Part shown: in pieces, positions 52,946 to 62,764 of the stretch
Numbering within the stretch: the stretch's first letter is position 1
Layout: every line of letters begins with the position of its first letter
NCBI GenBank assembly: GCA_965213935.1
Contig: CBDCAO010000012.1
Span: 806,001-870,000, forward strand
Direction of reading: 5' to 3'
Length of the DNA stretch: 64,000 bases
Source: Bin52 sp965213935
Lineage (GTDB): Bacteria; Pseudomonadota; Alphaproteobacteria; Thalassobaculales; Thalassobaculaceae
Notes under the pieces: model-generated
What the model was told of the DNA's origin: nothing
What the model saw: only the letters and a program-made list of their open reading frames with translations
Databases searched by the model: none
Position numbers and translations under genes: made by a program

Positions 52946-54433
52946 TCACGCGCGCGGGGCTTCGTAGCAGGTCCTCACCATGTGGTCGAGCAGGCGCACA
53001 CCCCACCCGGTTCCGCCCTTCGGTACCGTCGGCGCATCCTTCGACGCCCACGCCATCCCCGCGATGTCCATGTGACTCCACGGACACCCGTCGACGAATC
53101 TCTCGAGAAAACAGGCCGCCGTGATGCTCCCGGCGTTGCGCGGGCCCGCGTTCTTCACATCGGCGATGTCGGAGTCCATCATGCGGTTGTATCCGTCGCC
53201 AAGCGGCATGCGCCACACTCCTTCGCCGACCGCCCGGCCCGCATCCGCAATGCGGATTGCGAGTTCGTCGTCGTTTGCGAAATAGCCGCAATTCTCCTCA
53301 CCCAACGCAACCAGCATGGCACCGGTCAGCGTGGCGAGGTCGACCATGAACTTCGGCTTGTAGCGTTCCTTGACGTACCAGAGCAGGTCGGCAAGGACCA
53401 GCCGGCCCTCGGCATCGGTGTTGATGATCTCGATGGTCTGGCCGCTCATCGACGTGACGACGTCACCGGGACGCTGCGCATTGCCATCGGGCATGTTCTC
53501 GACCAGGCCAACGGCACCGATTGCGTTGACCTGGGCCTTGCGGGCCGCCAGCGCCCGCATCACGCCCGCCACGGTCGCCGATCCGCCCATGTCCCACTTC
53601 ATGGCCTCCATTCCGGCAGCCGGTTTCAGCGAGATCCCGCCGGTGTCGAAACAGACACCCTTGCCGACGAACGCGACCGGTGGGTCGCCATCGGCACCGT
53701 TCCGCCATTCCATGAGAACGATACGGCTTTCCTTCGCCGATCCCTGCCCGACCCCGAGCAGGGCTCCCATCCCGAGCTCGGTCATGGCCTGTTCGTCAAG
53801 GACACTGACCTCGACCCCGTAGCTCGAGAGATGCTGCAGTCGCTCGGCGTAGCTTGCCGGGTAGAGCACATTCGGCGGTTCGGAGACCAGGTCGCGCGCC
53901 AGGAACACACCGCCTGCCACCGCCTCGAGTTCGCCGAAGAGTTCACGCGCCGTATCCGCACCGTCGAGTTCGAGCGTGATCTGTTGCAGGCTCGGCCGAT
54001 CCTCTTCCTTCTGCGTGGTCCGGTACTTGTCGAACCGGTAGGATCGCAGCATCGCGCCGTAGCCGATATGAGCTGCACCGCCGGCGGCGTCCAGACCTGC
54101 TTCGTCACGCTGCTCGACGACAACGGTCAGCCGGGTTTCCCCTGAATCGGCAAGCGCCGCCACGAGTGTGCCACCAACCTTCTGACACCAGAGATCATCG
54201 GTGTCCTCGCCGCTGCCAAGACCGTAGAGCACCACGCGGCCACGCGGCGTAAACACGGTCAGCGTCTGGTGCGCCGTGCCGGCGAAGCGGCTCGACTTCA
54301 TCGCCCGTGCAAGCAGGCCGTCCACCGATGCATCGACCTCGGCTGTCCGGGCCGGCATCTTGCGCTCCTCGTACACCCCGAGCGCCAGGGCTCCGTCCCA
54401 GGACTCGCCCGGACTTGCGAACTGTACCTGCAT
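52946..54433 (-). CDS. pepA: Leucyl aminopeptidase (cytosol aminopeptidase, M17)
   Basis: A 495-residue M17 metallopeptidase. The N-terminal macro-like domain spans about residues 1-160. The catalytic domain has VGKGVCFDTGGISLKP near 258-273 (catalytic Lys and metal Asp), KWDMGGSATVAG near 282 and the NTDAEGRLVLAD signature near 340. It is a cytoplasmic hexamer that removes N-terminal residues. It is divergent from lptF with a 108-bp intergenic region. Confidence 0.95.
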   Translation of the reverse strand: MQVQFASPGESWDGALALGVYEERKMPARTAEVDASVDGLLARAMKSSRFAGTAHQTLTVFTPRGRVVLYGLGSGEDTDDLWCQKVGGTLVAALADSGETRLTVVVEQRDEAGLDAAGGAAHIGYGAMLRSYRFDKYRTTQKEEDRPSLQQITLELDGADTARELFGELEAVAGGVFLARDLVSEPPNVLYPASYAERLQHLSSYGVEVSVLDEQAMTELGMGALLGVGQGSAKESRIVLMEWRNGADGDPPVAFVGKGVCFDTGGISLKPAAGMEAMKWDMGGSATVAGVMRALAARKAQVNAIGAVGLVENMPDGNAQRPGDVVTSMSGQTIEIINTDAEGRLVLADLLWYVKERYKPKFMVDLATLTGAMLVALGEENCGYFANDDELAIRIADAGRAVGEGVWRMPLGDGYNRMMDSDIADVKNAGPRNAGSITAACFLERFVDGCPWSHMDIAGMAWASKDAPTVPKGGTGWGVRLLDHMVRTCYEAPRA

Positions 54434-54485
54434 GACCCATTCCCGTCTGGCTGCGACATCCCTGCACTACCGGCCGTTCCCGGCA

Positions 54486-54515
54486 CTGTCAACGAACCAC
54501 CACAAGTCGTATCGT
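54486..54515 (+). promoter_or_regulatory. Possible promoter of lptF
   Basis: CTGTCA (54486-54491), an 18-bp spacer and TATCGT (54510-54515), each matching the sigma70 consensus at 4 of 6 positions, 26 bp before the lptF ATG. It is weak but well placed. Confidence 0.3.
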
Positions 54516-54541
54516 TTCATGTGTCGCCTGCGGTAGGATGA

Positions 54542-55678
54542 ATGTCCGACCTACGCCGGCTTGCGGGGACAATGCGGCTCGACCTGTATATTGCGCGCCA
54601 GGCGCTCGCGGCTTCGCTGATCGTTATCGGGTCGCTGACCTGCATCATCTGGCTCAGCCAGTCGCTGCGGTTCGTCGAGTTGATCATCAATCGCGGCGTT
54701 CCGCTCGAGACCCTGGTCTTCCTGACCATGCTGCTGCTCCCGTCGTGGCTCTCGCTGGTCCTGCCGATCGCGGTCTTCGTGAGCGTGCTGTTCGTCTACA
54801 ACCGGATGACGGGCGACCGCGAGATCGTCGTGCTCGAGTCCTCCGGGTTCAGCCCGCTCAGGCTGGCCCGGCCGGCCCTGATGGTCGCTGCCGTCGCCAC
54901 GGTCATCTGCTACGTACTGTCACTCTGGGTCATCCCGGTGTCCTATCGGGAATTCAAGGACCTGCAGTATCAGATCCGGCACGATTACGCCGGGCTGATC
55001 CTGCGCGAAGGCGTCTTCAATGCCATTACCGACAACGTGATGCTGTTCGTGCGCACCCACCAGGCCGGCAACGAGATCGAGGGCATCATCATTCACGACA
55101 AGCGCGACAGGGACGAGGCCGTTACCTACTTCGCACGAACCGGGCGTCTTGCCATCACCCCGGACGGGCCGACCCTCGGACTGACCTCCGGAACCCGTCA
55201 GGCCCGCAACGTCAGGACGCGCAAGGTCGAGTTCCTGTCCTTCGACAGCTACGATGTCGATTTCCGTTCGGTTCGCGAAGACACCGGCAGGGCGGCGCGC
55301 GACCGCAACGAACTGTTCATCTCCGACCTGCTCAACCCCAGGGTCGAATTCGCGCTCAAACGGGACTTCAGCTCGCTGGTGGCCGAAGGGCACCACCGCC
55401 TGGCGGCACCACTGCTTGCTCTGGTCCTTCCACTGGCCGGACTGGCGGTCCTGCTGAGGGGCGAACTGTCGCGGCGCGGCAGCGCGCTGCGGATCGTCGT
55501 CGCGGTGGCCATTGCCGTCGGGCTTGAGGTTTTCGTCATTGCGGGCAAGCTTTTGGCGGCAAGGCACGCGTGGCTAATCCCCGGGCTCTACATCGCGGTA
55601 CTGGTCCCGGGCCTCGTTGCGGTCCTGGCCCTGATCGGACACCGTCTGCGTCGCCGGCCGGTACCGGCACCGCCATGA
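54542..55678 (+). CDS. lptF: LPS export ABC transporter permease LptF
   Basis: A 378-residue inner-membrane protein of the YjgP/YjgQ family. Three N-terminal helices (near residues 20-120), a large periplasmic beta-jellyroll domain (about 130-285) and three C-terminal helices (LAAPLLALVLPLAGLAVLL onward) match LptF. With LptG and the ATPase LptB it extracts lipopolysaccharide from the inner membrane. The stop overlaps the lptG start by 4 bp. Confidence 0.93.
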   Translation: MSDLRRLAGTMRLDLYIARQALAASLIVIGSLTCIIWLSQSLRFVELIINRGVPLETLVFLTMLLLPSWLSLVLPIAVFVSVLFVYNRMTGDREIVVLESSGFSPLRLARPALMVAAVATVICYVLSLWVIPVSYREFKDLQYQIRHDYAGLILREGVFNAITDNVMLFVRTHQAGNEIEGIIIHDKRDRDEAVTYFARTGRLAITPDGPTLGLTSGTRQARNVRTRKVEFLSFDSYDVDFRSVREDTGRAARDRNELFISDLLNPRVEFALKRDFSSLVAEGHHRLAAPLLALVLPLAGLAVLLRGELSRRGSALRIVVAVAIAVGLEVFVIAGKLLAARHAWLIPGLYIAVLVPGLVAVLALIGHRLRRRPVPAPP

Positions 55679-56766
55679 GACACGCCGGCACGCTCTCCGT
55701 CTACATCGGCCGCGAGTTCCTTATCGGTTGTCTCGGCATGCTGTTCGGCCTCGGCGTGGTCATCGTCATGACCGACACTATCGAACTGTTGCGCCGCAGC
55801 GCCGGAAAGCAGGTCGCTCAGCTCGATACCGTCCTCGGCATGGCCCTGATGAAGTCCGCGGGCACCACGATGTCTGTCATCCCCTTCGCGGTCCTCTTCG
55901 GCGGCATGATCGTTTTCATGCGCATGAGCCGGAGCCAGGAACTCATCGTCACCCGTGCCGCAGGCATCTCGGTCTGGCAGTTCCTCGCCCCGGCACTAAT
56001 CATCGCGGCTATTCTGGGCGCCGTGCTTGTCGGGGCTGTCAACCCGGTGGTTTCCATCCTCATCGAGCGCTACGAGGAGATGGAAGACCGGATCATGGGC
56101 AAAAGGAGCAGCGCCCTTTCCCTGTCGGCCCAGGGACTGTGGATCCGGGAAACCGGTCCCGACGGCCACTCGGTTGTGCACGGGCGCGCAAGCCCGGACG
56201 GCCTGCAGTTCGCCGGGATCACCGTGTTCATGTTCGACAGCGACGGCGACTTCATCCAGCGCGTCGACGCGGCAAGCGGCAGACTCGACCGTGGTTTCTG
56301 GGAATTGGCCGATGCCGTCGTGACGCGCAACGACGCGACCCAGTACGCCCAGGACGTCTACCGGGTCGCAACCGAACTGACGCGAGACCGTATCCGGGAC
56401 AGCTTCGGATCGCCGCAGACGGTCTCGTTCTGGAAGCTGCCGGAATTCACCAGACTGCTGGAACAGGCCGGCTTCTCTTCGGTTCGGCACCGGCTTCAGT
56501 GGCACATCCTGCTGGCCACTCCGTTGCTCCTTTGCGCGATGGTCCTGATCGCTGCCGCCGTTTCCCTTCGCCGCACCCGGCACGGCAGCATTACCGCGCG
56601 CGTGTGCGCCGGTCTGCTGTGCGCCTTTCTTTTGTTCTTTGTATCTGATGTTATATTTGCCCTCGGTCTCTCCTCGCGTATCCCGGTTGTCCTGGCAGCA
56701 TGGGCTCCGGCGACGGTCACGACACTGCTCGGCGCGTGGAGTCTCCTGCACCTGGAGGATGGGTAG
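55675..56766 (+). CDS. lptG: LPS export ABC transporter permease LptG
   Basis: A 363-residue partner of LptF with the same 3 + 3 helix plan. It starts MRHAGTLSVYIGREFLIG and has FAVLFGGMIVFMRMSRSQELIV with the coupling-helix Arg/Glu cluster near 65-90 and a periplasmic domain of about 135-265. The start at 55675 overlaps lptF (ATGA). Its stop is 3 bp before the lptD ATG, and its final codons carry the lptD ribosome site (GGAGG). Confidence 0.93.
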   Translation: MRHAGTLSVYIGREFLIGCLGMLFGLGVVIVMTDTIELLRRSAGKQVAQLDTVLGMALMKSAGTTMSVIPFAVLFGGMIVFMRMSRSQELIVTRAAGISVWQFLAPALIIAAILGAVLVGAVNPVVSILIERYEEMEDRIMGKRSSALSLSAQGLWIRETGPDGHSVVHGRASPDGLQFAGITVFMFDSDGDFIQRVDAASGRLDRGFWELADAVVTRNDATQYAQDVYRVATELTRDRIRDSFGSPQTVSFWKLPEFTRLLEQAGFSSVRHRLQWHILLATPLLLCAMVLIAAAVSLRRTRHGSITARVCAGLLCAFLLFFVSDVIFALGLSSRIPVVLAAWAPATVTTLLGAWSLLHLEDG

Positions 56767-56769
56767 GCG

Positions 56770-58944
56770 ATGGCTGCAAGGCGGCATGGCGCGAGCATGG
56801 ACACACGTGTCGTACGCTGCCTTGCCGTTTTTCTGTTCACTGTCTGTCTGTATTGTGTACCAGTGTCCGCGGAAGATCCCCCGATCCTGATGCGTGCGGA
56901 CGAAATCGTCCATGACGAGGCCCGCAGCCTCGTCACCGTTCGCGGCAACATCGAGATTTCCCAGGACAACCGGGTCCTGCAGGCCGACGAGGTCGTCTAC
57001 GACATCCAGGCGAACACCGTCACCGCGTCGGGCGGGGTGATCCTGCATGAGCCAACCGGGGAGGTCGTGCACGCGAGTCTGGTGGTCCTCAAGAACAGGC
57101 TGAGGGACGGCATCATCGAGAACCTGCGCATGGTCCTCGCCGACGGATCACGGGTTGCCGCGCACCGGGCCAGCCGCCAGGCCGGGGTGAGCAAGACCAT
57201 GGAGAGCGCAGTCTATTCCCCGTGCCTGCCCTGCAAGGAGGGGTCCGGCCGGCCACCGCTGTGGCAGATCAAGGCCGAGAACATGATCCATGACGAGGTC
57301 GGCCGGAACGTCATCTACGAGGACGCGACCCTCGAGATGTTCGGAGTTCCGGTTGCCTGGTCACCGTATCTCACTCACCCGGACCCGACGGTCGAGCGTC
57401 GCTCCGGGCTGCTGTCGCCGACACTGGGACATTCGGACGAACTGGGATCGATCTACGGACAGGGCTACTACCACGTGATCGATCAGTCGAGCGACATCGA
57501 GGTCGAACCGATCTTCTACACCAGGGAAGGCATGGTGCTGCGCAGCCGCTACCGGCATGCCTTCAACACCGGCGATCTCGATCTCGAGGCCACAGCCGGG
57601 CTTCTGGAAGGGAACGAGGAGACCGACGACCACGACCTGCAGGGCAGCGTCGACGTGACCGGCCGCTTTTCGCTGTCGGAGGACTGGCGCTCGGGTTTCG
57701 ACGTGGAACAGGCCAGCAGCCGCACCTACCTGCGCCGGTACCGGTTGGGCGGAGAGGACATCCTGACCTCCCGGGCGTTCATGGAAGGGTTCTGGCCGGA
57801 ACAGTACGCCGCGATCGAGGCGTTCAAGTTCCAGGGGCTGCGCTCCGGTGACGACCGCAGCCGGCAGCCCACCGTCCTGCCGCTCGCCCGGTACAGCTTT
57901 GACAGTCTTGCACGACCGGCGGGCGGAAACGTCCACTTCGACGCCACGGCCCTCTCGCTCAGCCGGACCAACGGGGCGAACAGCCGCAAGCTGTCGCTTG
58001 TGACCAGCTGGAACCGACCCTGGTACGCCCAGGCGGGAGACATCTACGAACTGAAGGCTGTCGTGCAATCGGACCTTTACGCCACCAGAATGGCGCACTC
58101 GGGTGACGAGAAGTCCGATGAAAACCACCTCACCCGACTGTTCCCGCAGTTTTCCTTCAACTGGCGGTTCCCGCTGGCGCGGGCCCGGGCGGGCGGCAGC
58201 CAGGTGGTCGAACCGGTCATCAACCTCGTGGCCGGACCGACGGGCGGCTACGGCCCGGATATTCCGGACGAGGACAGCCAGGCGTTCGAGTTCGATGACA
58301 TCAACATTTTCGAGGTGAACAGGTTCTACGGAACCGACCGGGTGACATCCGGCACCCGCGTGGATTTGGGGGTCAACTTCACCATGCTGGATTCCGAGTT
58401 CGGGAACGGTCAGGCCTTCCTGGGACAAAGCTACCGGCTGGTCGGCAAGAGCTCGTTCGATCCCGGCTCCGGACTGGACGAGAACCTCTCTGACCTGGTG
58501 GGCCGGCTCAGGTATTCGCCGGCCGAGTGGGTGGACCTGCTGTGGCGCTACAGACTCGGCAAGGACAACCTGCAACCACGGCGCACCGAACTTGGCGTCC
58601 AGCTGCACCGGCAGGACTTCGGCGTCCAGCTCGACTACGTGCAGCTCGACGATCACGTGGCCGAGCACCAGTTCGGAGACCGTGAACAGCTCGACCTGCA
58701 GGTCAACGTCAAGGTCGATGACTACGTGTTCGCGTCAACCCGGCTGATCCAGGACCTGGCTGACAATGACAACCAGATCCGTTCCGCCAGCACCGGCCTG
58801 CTCTACGCAGACGAGTGTTTTTCGTTTGGAATGCAGTACGAGCGTCTCAATTTCACCGACGATGACATCAGGCCGGAACACCGGTTTTCCTTCCGGGTGA
58901 ACTTCAAGTACCTGGGTTCGGTGCAGGGCACCGACATTCAGTAA
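56770..58944 (+). CDS. lptD: LPS-assembly protein LptD
   Basis: A 724-residue outer-membrane protein. The signal sequence ends near residue 34 (VCLYCVPVSA). The OstA/LptA-like jellyroll follows (MRADEIVHDEARSLVTVRGNIEI), then VYSPCLPCKEGSGRPPLWQIKA near 145-166, whose Cys pair probably forms disulfides. The C-terminal two thirds form the beta-barrel, ending in FSFRVNFKYLGS. LptD with LptE inserts lipopolysaccharide into the outer leaflet. ATG 56797 is an alternative start with a shorter signal, but only 56770 has GGAGG upstream. Confidence 0.93.
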   Translation: MAARRHGASMDTRVVRCLAVFLFTVCLYCVPVSAEDPPILMRADEIVHDEARSLVTVRGNIEISQDNRVLQADEVVYDIQANTVTASGGVILHEPTGEVVHASLVVLKNRLRDGIIENLRMVLADGSRVAAHRASRQAGVSKTMESAVYSPCLPCKEGSGRPPLWQIKAENMIHDEVGRNVIYEDATLEMFGVPVAWSPYLTHPDPTVERRSGLLSPTLGHSDELGSIYGQGYYHVIDQSSDIEVEPIFYTREGMVLRSRYRHAFNTGDLDLEATAGLLEGNEETDDHDLQGSVDVTGRFSLSEDWRSGFDVEQASSRTYLRRYRLGGEDILTSRAFMEGFWPEQYAAIEAFKFQGLRSGDDRSRQPTVLPLARYSFDSLARPAGGNVHFDATALSLSRTNGANSRKLSLVTSWNRPWYAQAGDIYELKAVVQSDLYATRMAHSGDEKSDENHLTRLFPQFSFNWRFPLARARAGGSQVVEPVINLVAGPTGGYGPDIPDEDSQAFEFDDINIFEVNRFYGTDRVTSGTRVDLGVNFTMLDSEFGNGQAFLGQSYRLVGKSSFDPGSGLDENLSDLVGRLRYSPAEWVDLLWRYRLGKDNLQPRRTELGVQLHRQDFGVQLDYVQLDDHVAEHQFGDREQLDLQVNVKVDDYVFASTRLIQDLADNDNQIRSASTGLLYADECFSFGMQYERLNFTDDDIRPEHRFSFRVNFKYLGSVQGTDIQ

Positions 58945-58981
58945 CCGGCGCCCCCGGAGAACAGCACATGGGTCGACGGTC

Positions 58982-60271
58982 ATGATGCGAATTCCCGCAG
59001 CATTCCGCACCGCATGCCGTCACGGCCTGGTCCTGGCACTTGCGGCGATGGCCGCCTCGCCAACCGCGGCCCCTGCCCAGCAGACGCAGCGCATCGCCGC
59101 GGTCGTCAACGACGAGGTCATCTCGGTTCGCGACCTCGAAAACGCCACACAACTGGCAACGGTTGTCGCGCGGCTGCCGGCAACTGCCGAAACCGTCCGA
59201 CGGATCCGGAGCCAGGTCCTGCAGTCACTGATCAACGACACCCTGTACCTGCAGGAGGCCCAGCAGAATTCTGTCACTGTGAGCGACGCCGAGATGTCCC
59301 ATGCCGCCGGACTTTTGGAGCAACGTCTCGGAATCAGGCCGGGGACGCTGGACGATTTCCTTGCCTCCAACCGGTTGAACCGCCGCATGGCCATGCGGCA
59401 GATGCGGGCATCGATCGCCTGGTCCAAGCTGGTCCGCCGACGTTTCGGATCCGTGGCGACCGTTGCCGAAGAGGAGATCGACGAGGTACTGGACATCTAC
59501 CGGCGCAGTCTGGGACAGCCCCAGTACCTGGTCTCCGAAATCCTGCTGCCAGTCAATGATCCGGGCACCGAGGCACAGGTCCGCGACCTCGCCGCGCGGA
59601 TCCACCAGCAGCTGCAGCAACCCGGAAGTGATTTCCGCGCGATAGCCCGGCAGTTCTCGTCCTCGGCCAGTTCGGCCCAGGGCGGCCTGATCGGCTGGGT
59701 AACCGCGGCTCAACTGGCACCCGGGATCGAGACGCTGCTTTCCGGACTCGGACCGGGAGAAGTCGCGCCTCCGGTGCGAACCGATCCCGGGTTCCAGATC
59801 ATCAAGCTCGAAGACCGACGAATCCTGCGGGCGTCGGACCCGCTGGAGTCGGAGGTCAAGCTTCAGTTCCTGTCGGTGCCGCTGACGGGCGGCGGTGGAG
59901 GCAACACGAACACCGGACTGTTCCAGGAAATCGAGCGGGATGTCGCCGACGTGAGAAGCTGTCCGGAACTGGCGCAACTGGCCGAGGGACGGGACGGCGC
60001 CTCGGCCGGCGTTCTGGGCCCCATCCGGCTGGAAGAGGCGGCACCGGCGGTACGCGACATCGTGCTTGACCTCGACGTCGGCACCGTCAGTCGTGCCGTG
60101 CGGATGGGAACGGCGATATCGGTGTTCATGGTGTGTGAACGCAAGGCCGCACCCGACAACACGCCGGAGCGCGAGAACATCGTTGCCCGGCTTCGCGCCG
60201 AGAAACTGCGATCCCTGGCCCGCCGGTACATGAGGAACCTGCGTCAGTCCGCCTTCATCGAGACCCGGTAG
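58982..60271 (+). CDS. surA: Periplasmic chaperone/peptidyl-prolyl isomerase SurA
   Basis: A 429-residue exported protein. The signal peptide is about residues 1-33 (LVLALAAMAASPTAAPAQQ). The SurA N-terminal domain IAAVVNDEVISVRDLENATQLA follows, then one clear parvulin domain around 175-285 (FRAIARQFSSSASSAQGGLIGWV) and a second, weaker C-terminal module. A Gly/Asn linker (GGGGGNTNTG, near 300) separates them. SurA escorts outer-membrane proteins, including LptD, to the Bam machine, which explains the neighbourhood. Confidence 0.9.
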   Translation: MMRIPAAFRTACRHGLVLALAAMAASPTAAPAQQTQRIAAVVNDEVISVRDLENATQLATVVARLPATAETVRRIRSQVLQSLINDTLYLQEAQQNSVTVSDAEMSHAAGLLEQRLGIRPGTLDDFLASNRLNRRMAMRQMRASIAWSKLVRRRFGSVATVAEEEIDEVLDIYRRSLGQPQYLVSEILLPVNDPGTEAQVRDLAARIHQQLQQPGSDFRAIARQFSSSASSAQGGLIGWVTAAQLAPGIETLLSGLGPGEVAPPVRTDPGFQIIKLEDRRILRASDPLESEVKLQFLSVPLTGGGGGNTNTGLFQEIERDVADVRSCPELAQLAEGRDGASAGVLGPIRLEEAAPAVRDIVLDLDVGTVSRAVRMGTAISVFMVCERKAAPDNTPERENIVARLRAEKLRSLARRYMRNLRQSAFIETR

Positions 60272-61269
60272 TGGCGGGAGCGCCGCCCCCGCTGGCCCTG
60301 ACCCCCGGTGAACCGGCGGGCATCGGGGCGGAAATCGCCCTTGGCGCCTGGCTGACCGGAGCAGTGCCCGTCTTCTTTCTGCTCGACGATCCCGACAGGG
60401 TGAGCCGCCGCGCAGCCCGGTCCGGCCTGACGGCCGGCTGTGTCGTCATCAGTCACCCGGCGGAGGCGCCGGAAGCGTTCCCCCACGGTGTTCCCGTTCT
60501 GCCCACGGAGTTCCCGGTGGACTGTGCCCCGGGCCACCCCGACCCTGCCAACGCCGCAGGTGTCACCACGGCAATCGAGGATGCGGTCTCTGCGGTCCGC
60601 GACGGAACCGCGCTCGCCGTGGTCACCAACCCGATCCAGAAGCACACCCTGGCCACGGCCGGTTTCGCTCACCCCGGCCACACCGAGTTCCTCGCCGAGC
60701 TGGCCGGTGGCTGCCGGCGTCCGGTGATGATGCTGGCCGGCAACGGGCTCAGGGTGGTGCCGGCAACCATCCATGTACCGCTCGCCCGGGTCCCGGAACT
60801 GATCAGGCACGACCTCGTGGTCGAGACCGCCCGCATCGTGCTGGAGGCGCTCAGGACCGACTTCGGGATCGCAGCGCCGCGGCTTGCGGTGTCGGGCCTG
60901 AACCCGCACGCGGGCGAGGGCGGCATTCTGGGCCAGGAAGACGACCGGGTCATCGGCCCCGCCGTTGCCACGCTGCGCGCCGAAGGAGAGCAGGTCAGCG
61001 GTCCGCTGCCTGCCGACAGCATGTTTCACGCCGAGGCCCGTGCCGGGTACGATGCCGCACTCTGCATGTTCCACGACCAGGCCCTGATCCCGGTCAAGAC
61101 CCTCGACTTCTGGGGAGCGGTCAACATCACCCTCGGCCTGCCGTTCGTGCGCACGTCTCCGGACCATGGCACCGCGCTGGACCTGGCCGGGACGGGCAGG
61201 GCCCGGCCGGACAGCCTGGTGCGTGCCCTGCAGCTTGCTGCCGCCATGGGCATGCGGCGCCGTGCCTGA
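60271..61269 (+). CDS. pdxA: 4-hydroxythreonine-4-phosphate dehydrogenase PdxA
   Basis: A 332-residue NAD-dependent enzyme of vitamin B6 synthesis. It begins LALTPGEPAGIGAEIALGA and has VTNPIQKHTLATAGFAHPGHTEFLAEL near 115-140 with metal-binding His residues, SGLNPHAGEGG near 208-218 and MFHDQALIPVKTLDF near 265-280. The start is GTG 60271, overlapping the surA TAG by one base. It has the family's normal length. Confidence 0.95.
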   Translation: MAGAPPPLALTPGEPAGIGAEIALGAWLTGAVPVFFLLDDPDRVSRRAARSGLTAGCVVISHPAEAPEAFPHGVPVLPTEFPVDCAPGHPDPANAAGVTTAIEDAVSAVRDGTALAVVTNPIQKHTLATAGFAHPGHTEFLAELAGGCRRPVMMLAGNGLRVVPATIHVPLARVPELIRHDLVVETARIVLEALRTDFGIAAPRLAVSGLNPHAGEGGILGQEDDRVIGPAVATLRAEGEQVSGPLPADSMFHAEARAGYDAALCMFHDQALIPVKTLDFWGAVNITLGLPFVRTSPDHGTALDLAGTGRARPDSLVRALQLAAAMGMRRRA

Positions 61270-62206
61270 CGATCATCCTCCGGATGACATCATTGCCCGG
61301 GTTGCGGCCCTGCCGCCACTGCGCAACGTGATCGGCCGACAACGCCTTTCGGCCCGCCGCTCGCTCGGCCAGCACTTCCTGCTCGATCTCAACCTGGCGC
61401 GACGCATTGCCCGCGCGGCCGGGCCCCTCCAGACGGGGACCACGATCGAGATCGGTCCGGGTCCCGGCGGCCTCACCCGGGCCCTGCTGATCGAGGGCGC
61501 GGACCACGTCATCGCAATCGAACGCGACCCCAGGGCCATCGCATCCCTGCGCGACCTCGAGCAGGCGGCCGGAGACCGGCTTGTCGTGATCGAAGGCGAT
61601 GCGCGCCGGCAGGCGTTCGACACTCTCGGGACCCCGCCGCGCCGGGTAGTGGCCAACCTGCCCTACAACATCGCGACAATGCTCATCGTGAAATGGCTCG
61701 CGACACCCCGGACCTTCGAGAGCATCACCGTGATGGTCCAGAAAGAGGTGGCGTTGCGCCTGTGTGCCGTCGCCGGGTCATCCGACCATGGCCGCCTCGG
61801 TATCCTGGTGCGTTGGCTGACCGAGCCAACCGTACTGTTCGAGTTGCCCCCCAGCGCTTTCACACCGCCGCCGCGGGTGACCTCGGCGCTTGTCAGGCTG
61901 GTACCGCGACAGCAGCCGCTGTACCCGGCAAGAAGCGCAACCCTCCAACGGCTGACGGCCGCCGCCTTCGGCCAGAGGCGCAAGATGCTGCGCGCCAGCC
62001 TGCGCCGACTGGGCGGCGAACCACTGCTGGAAGAGGCCGGCATCGACCCGCAAGCCCGCCCCGAGACCCTCGACGTCGCGGATTTCTGCCGTCTCGCCCG
62101 CGCGTACGACCGCACCGTGACTTCAGGAGCCGCGGCGAAACCGGTCGACGAAATCGTCGAGCCCGGCCAGCCGGCTCCGGCGATGCCGTTCGCCGACAAG
62201 GATTGA
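61262..62206 (+). CDS. rsmA: 16S rRNA dimethyladenosine transferase RsmA (KsgA)
   Basis: A 314-residue methyltransferase that dimethylates A1518 and A1519 of 16S rRNA. It has SLGQHFLLDLNLARRIA, the S-adenosylmethionine site IEIGPGPGGLTRALL near 60-75 and the catalytic NLPYNIAT near 126-133. GTG 61262, overlapping pdxA by 8 bp, gives a natural N terminus; the earlier ATG at 61166 would lie within pdxA. The C-terminal 30 residues are an extra tail and overlap gmk on the opposite strand. Confidence 0.94.
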   Translation: MPDDHPPDDIIARVAALPPLRNVIGRQRLSARRSLGQHFLLDLNLARRIARAAGPLQTGTTIEIGPGPGGLTRALLIEGADHVIAIERDPRAIASLRDLEQAAGDRLVVIEGDARRQAFDTLGTPPRRVVANLPYNIATMLIVKWLATPRTFESITVMVQKEVALRLCAVAGSSDHGRLGILVRWLTEPTVLFELPPSAFTPPPRVTSALVRLVPRQQPLYPARSATLQRLTAAAFGQRRKMLRASLRRLGGEPLLEEAGIDPQARPETLDVADFCRLARAYDRTVTSGAAAKPVDEIVEPGQPAPAMPFADKD

Positions 62207-62764
62207 TCGTACCTCGCCAATGCTGGTCTCGAGATCCTCGTTGACGATGACGTAGTCGTACTCGGAGCAGTGAATGACCTCTTCGAGCACCTGCGCCATG
62301 CGTCGCTCGACGATGTCTGCAGGATCCCGGCCCCTGGTGGTCAGCCGACGACGCAATTCGGCGGTCGACGGAGGCAGAATGAACACCCGTACCAGGTCCC
62401 GGTCGCCGTGTTCGGCGAGTTGCCTGGTTCCCTGCCAGTCGAGGTCGAACAGCACGTCGCGTCCCGAGGCCAGGGCATCTTCCACCGGAGCGCGCGGGGT
62501 TCCGTAGTAGTGGTCGAACACACGCGCGTGTTCGAGCAACTCTCCGGCCTCGATCATCTGCCGGAACCGGGGCGCATCGACGTAGAAATAGTCACAGCCC
62601 TCGACCTCGCCCGGGCGGAGTGGCCGCGTGGTGGCCGAGACCGACATCACCAACTCGGGATCGGTCGCAAGCAGGCGGCGGGAGATACTGGTCTTGCCCG
62701 CTCCCGATGGCGATGAGAGCACCAGCATGACGCCGCGTCGGCGAATTACCGCCCCTCCCGTCAT
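62123..62764 (-). CDS. gmk: Guanylate kinase
   Basis: A 213-residue GMP kinase. The P-loop SSPSGAGKTSI is at residues 16-26, the GMP-binding SVSATTRPLRPGEVEGCDYFYV near 40-61 and FDLDWQGTRQL near 106-116. ATG 62764 overlaps the yicC stop by 4 bp. The last 84 bp overlap the end of rsmA on the other strand, encoding the basic C-terminal end RSRLAGLDDFVDRFRRGS. Confidence 0.95.
   Translation of the reverse strand: MTGGAVIRRRGVMLVLSSPSGAGKTSISRRLLATDPELVMSVSATTRPLRPGEVEGCDYFYVDAPRFRQMIEAGELLEHARVFDHYYGTPRAPVEDALASGRDVLFDLDWQGTRQLAEHGDRDLVRVFILPPSTAELRRRLTTRGRDPADIVERRMAQVLEEVIHCSEYDYVIVNEDLETSIGEVRSILVGERHRRSRLAGLDDFVDRFRRGS

Noticed and set aside
56770..56797. Alternative lptD start at 56797 with a tidier signal peptide
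   Set aside because: It lacks a ribosome site, while ATG 56770 has GGAGG at suitable distance and is spaced 3 bp from the lptG stop.
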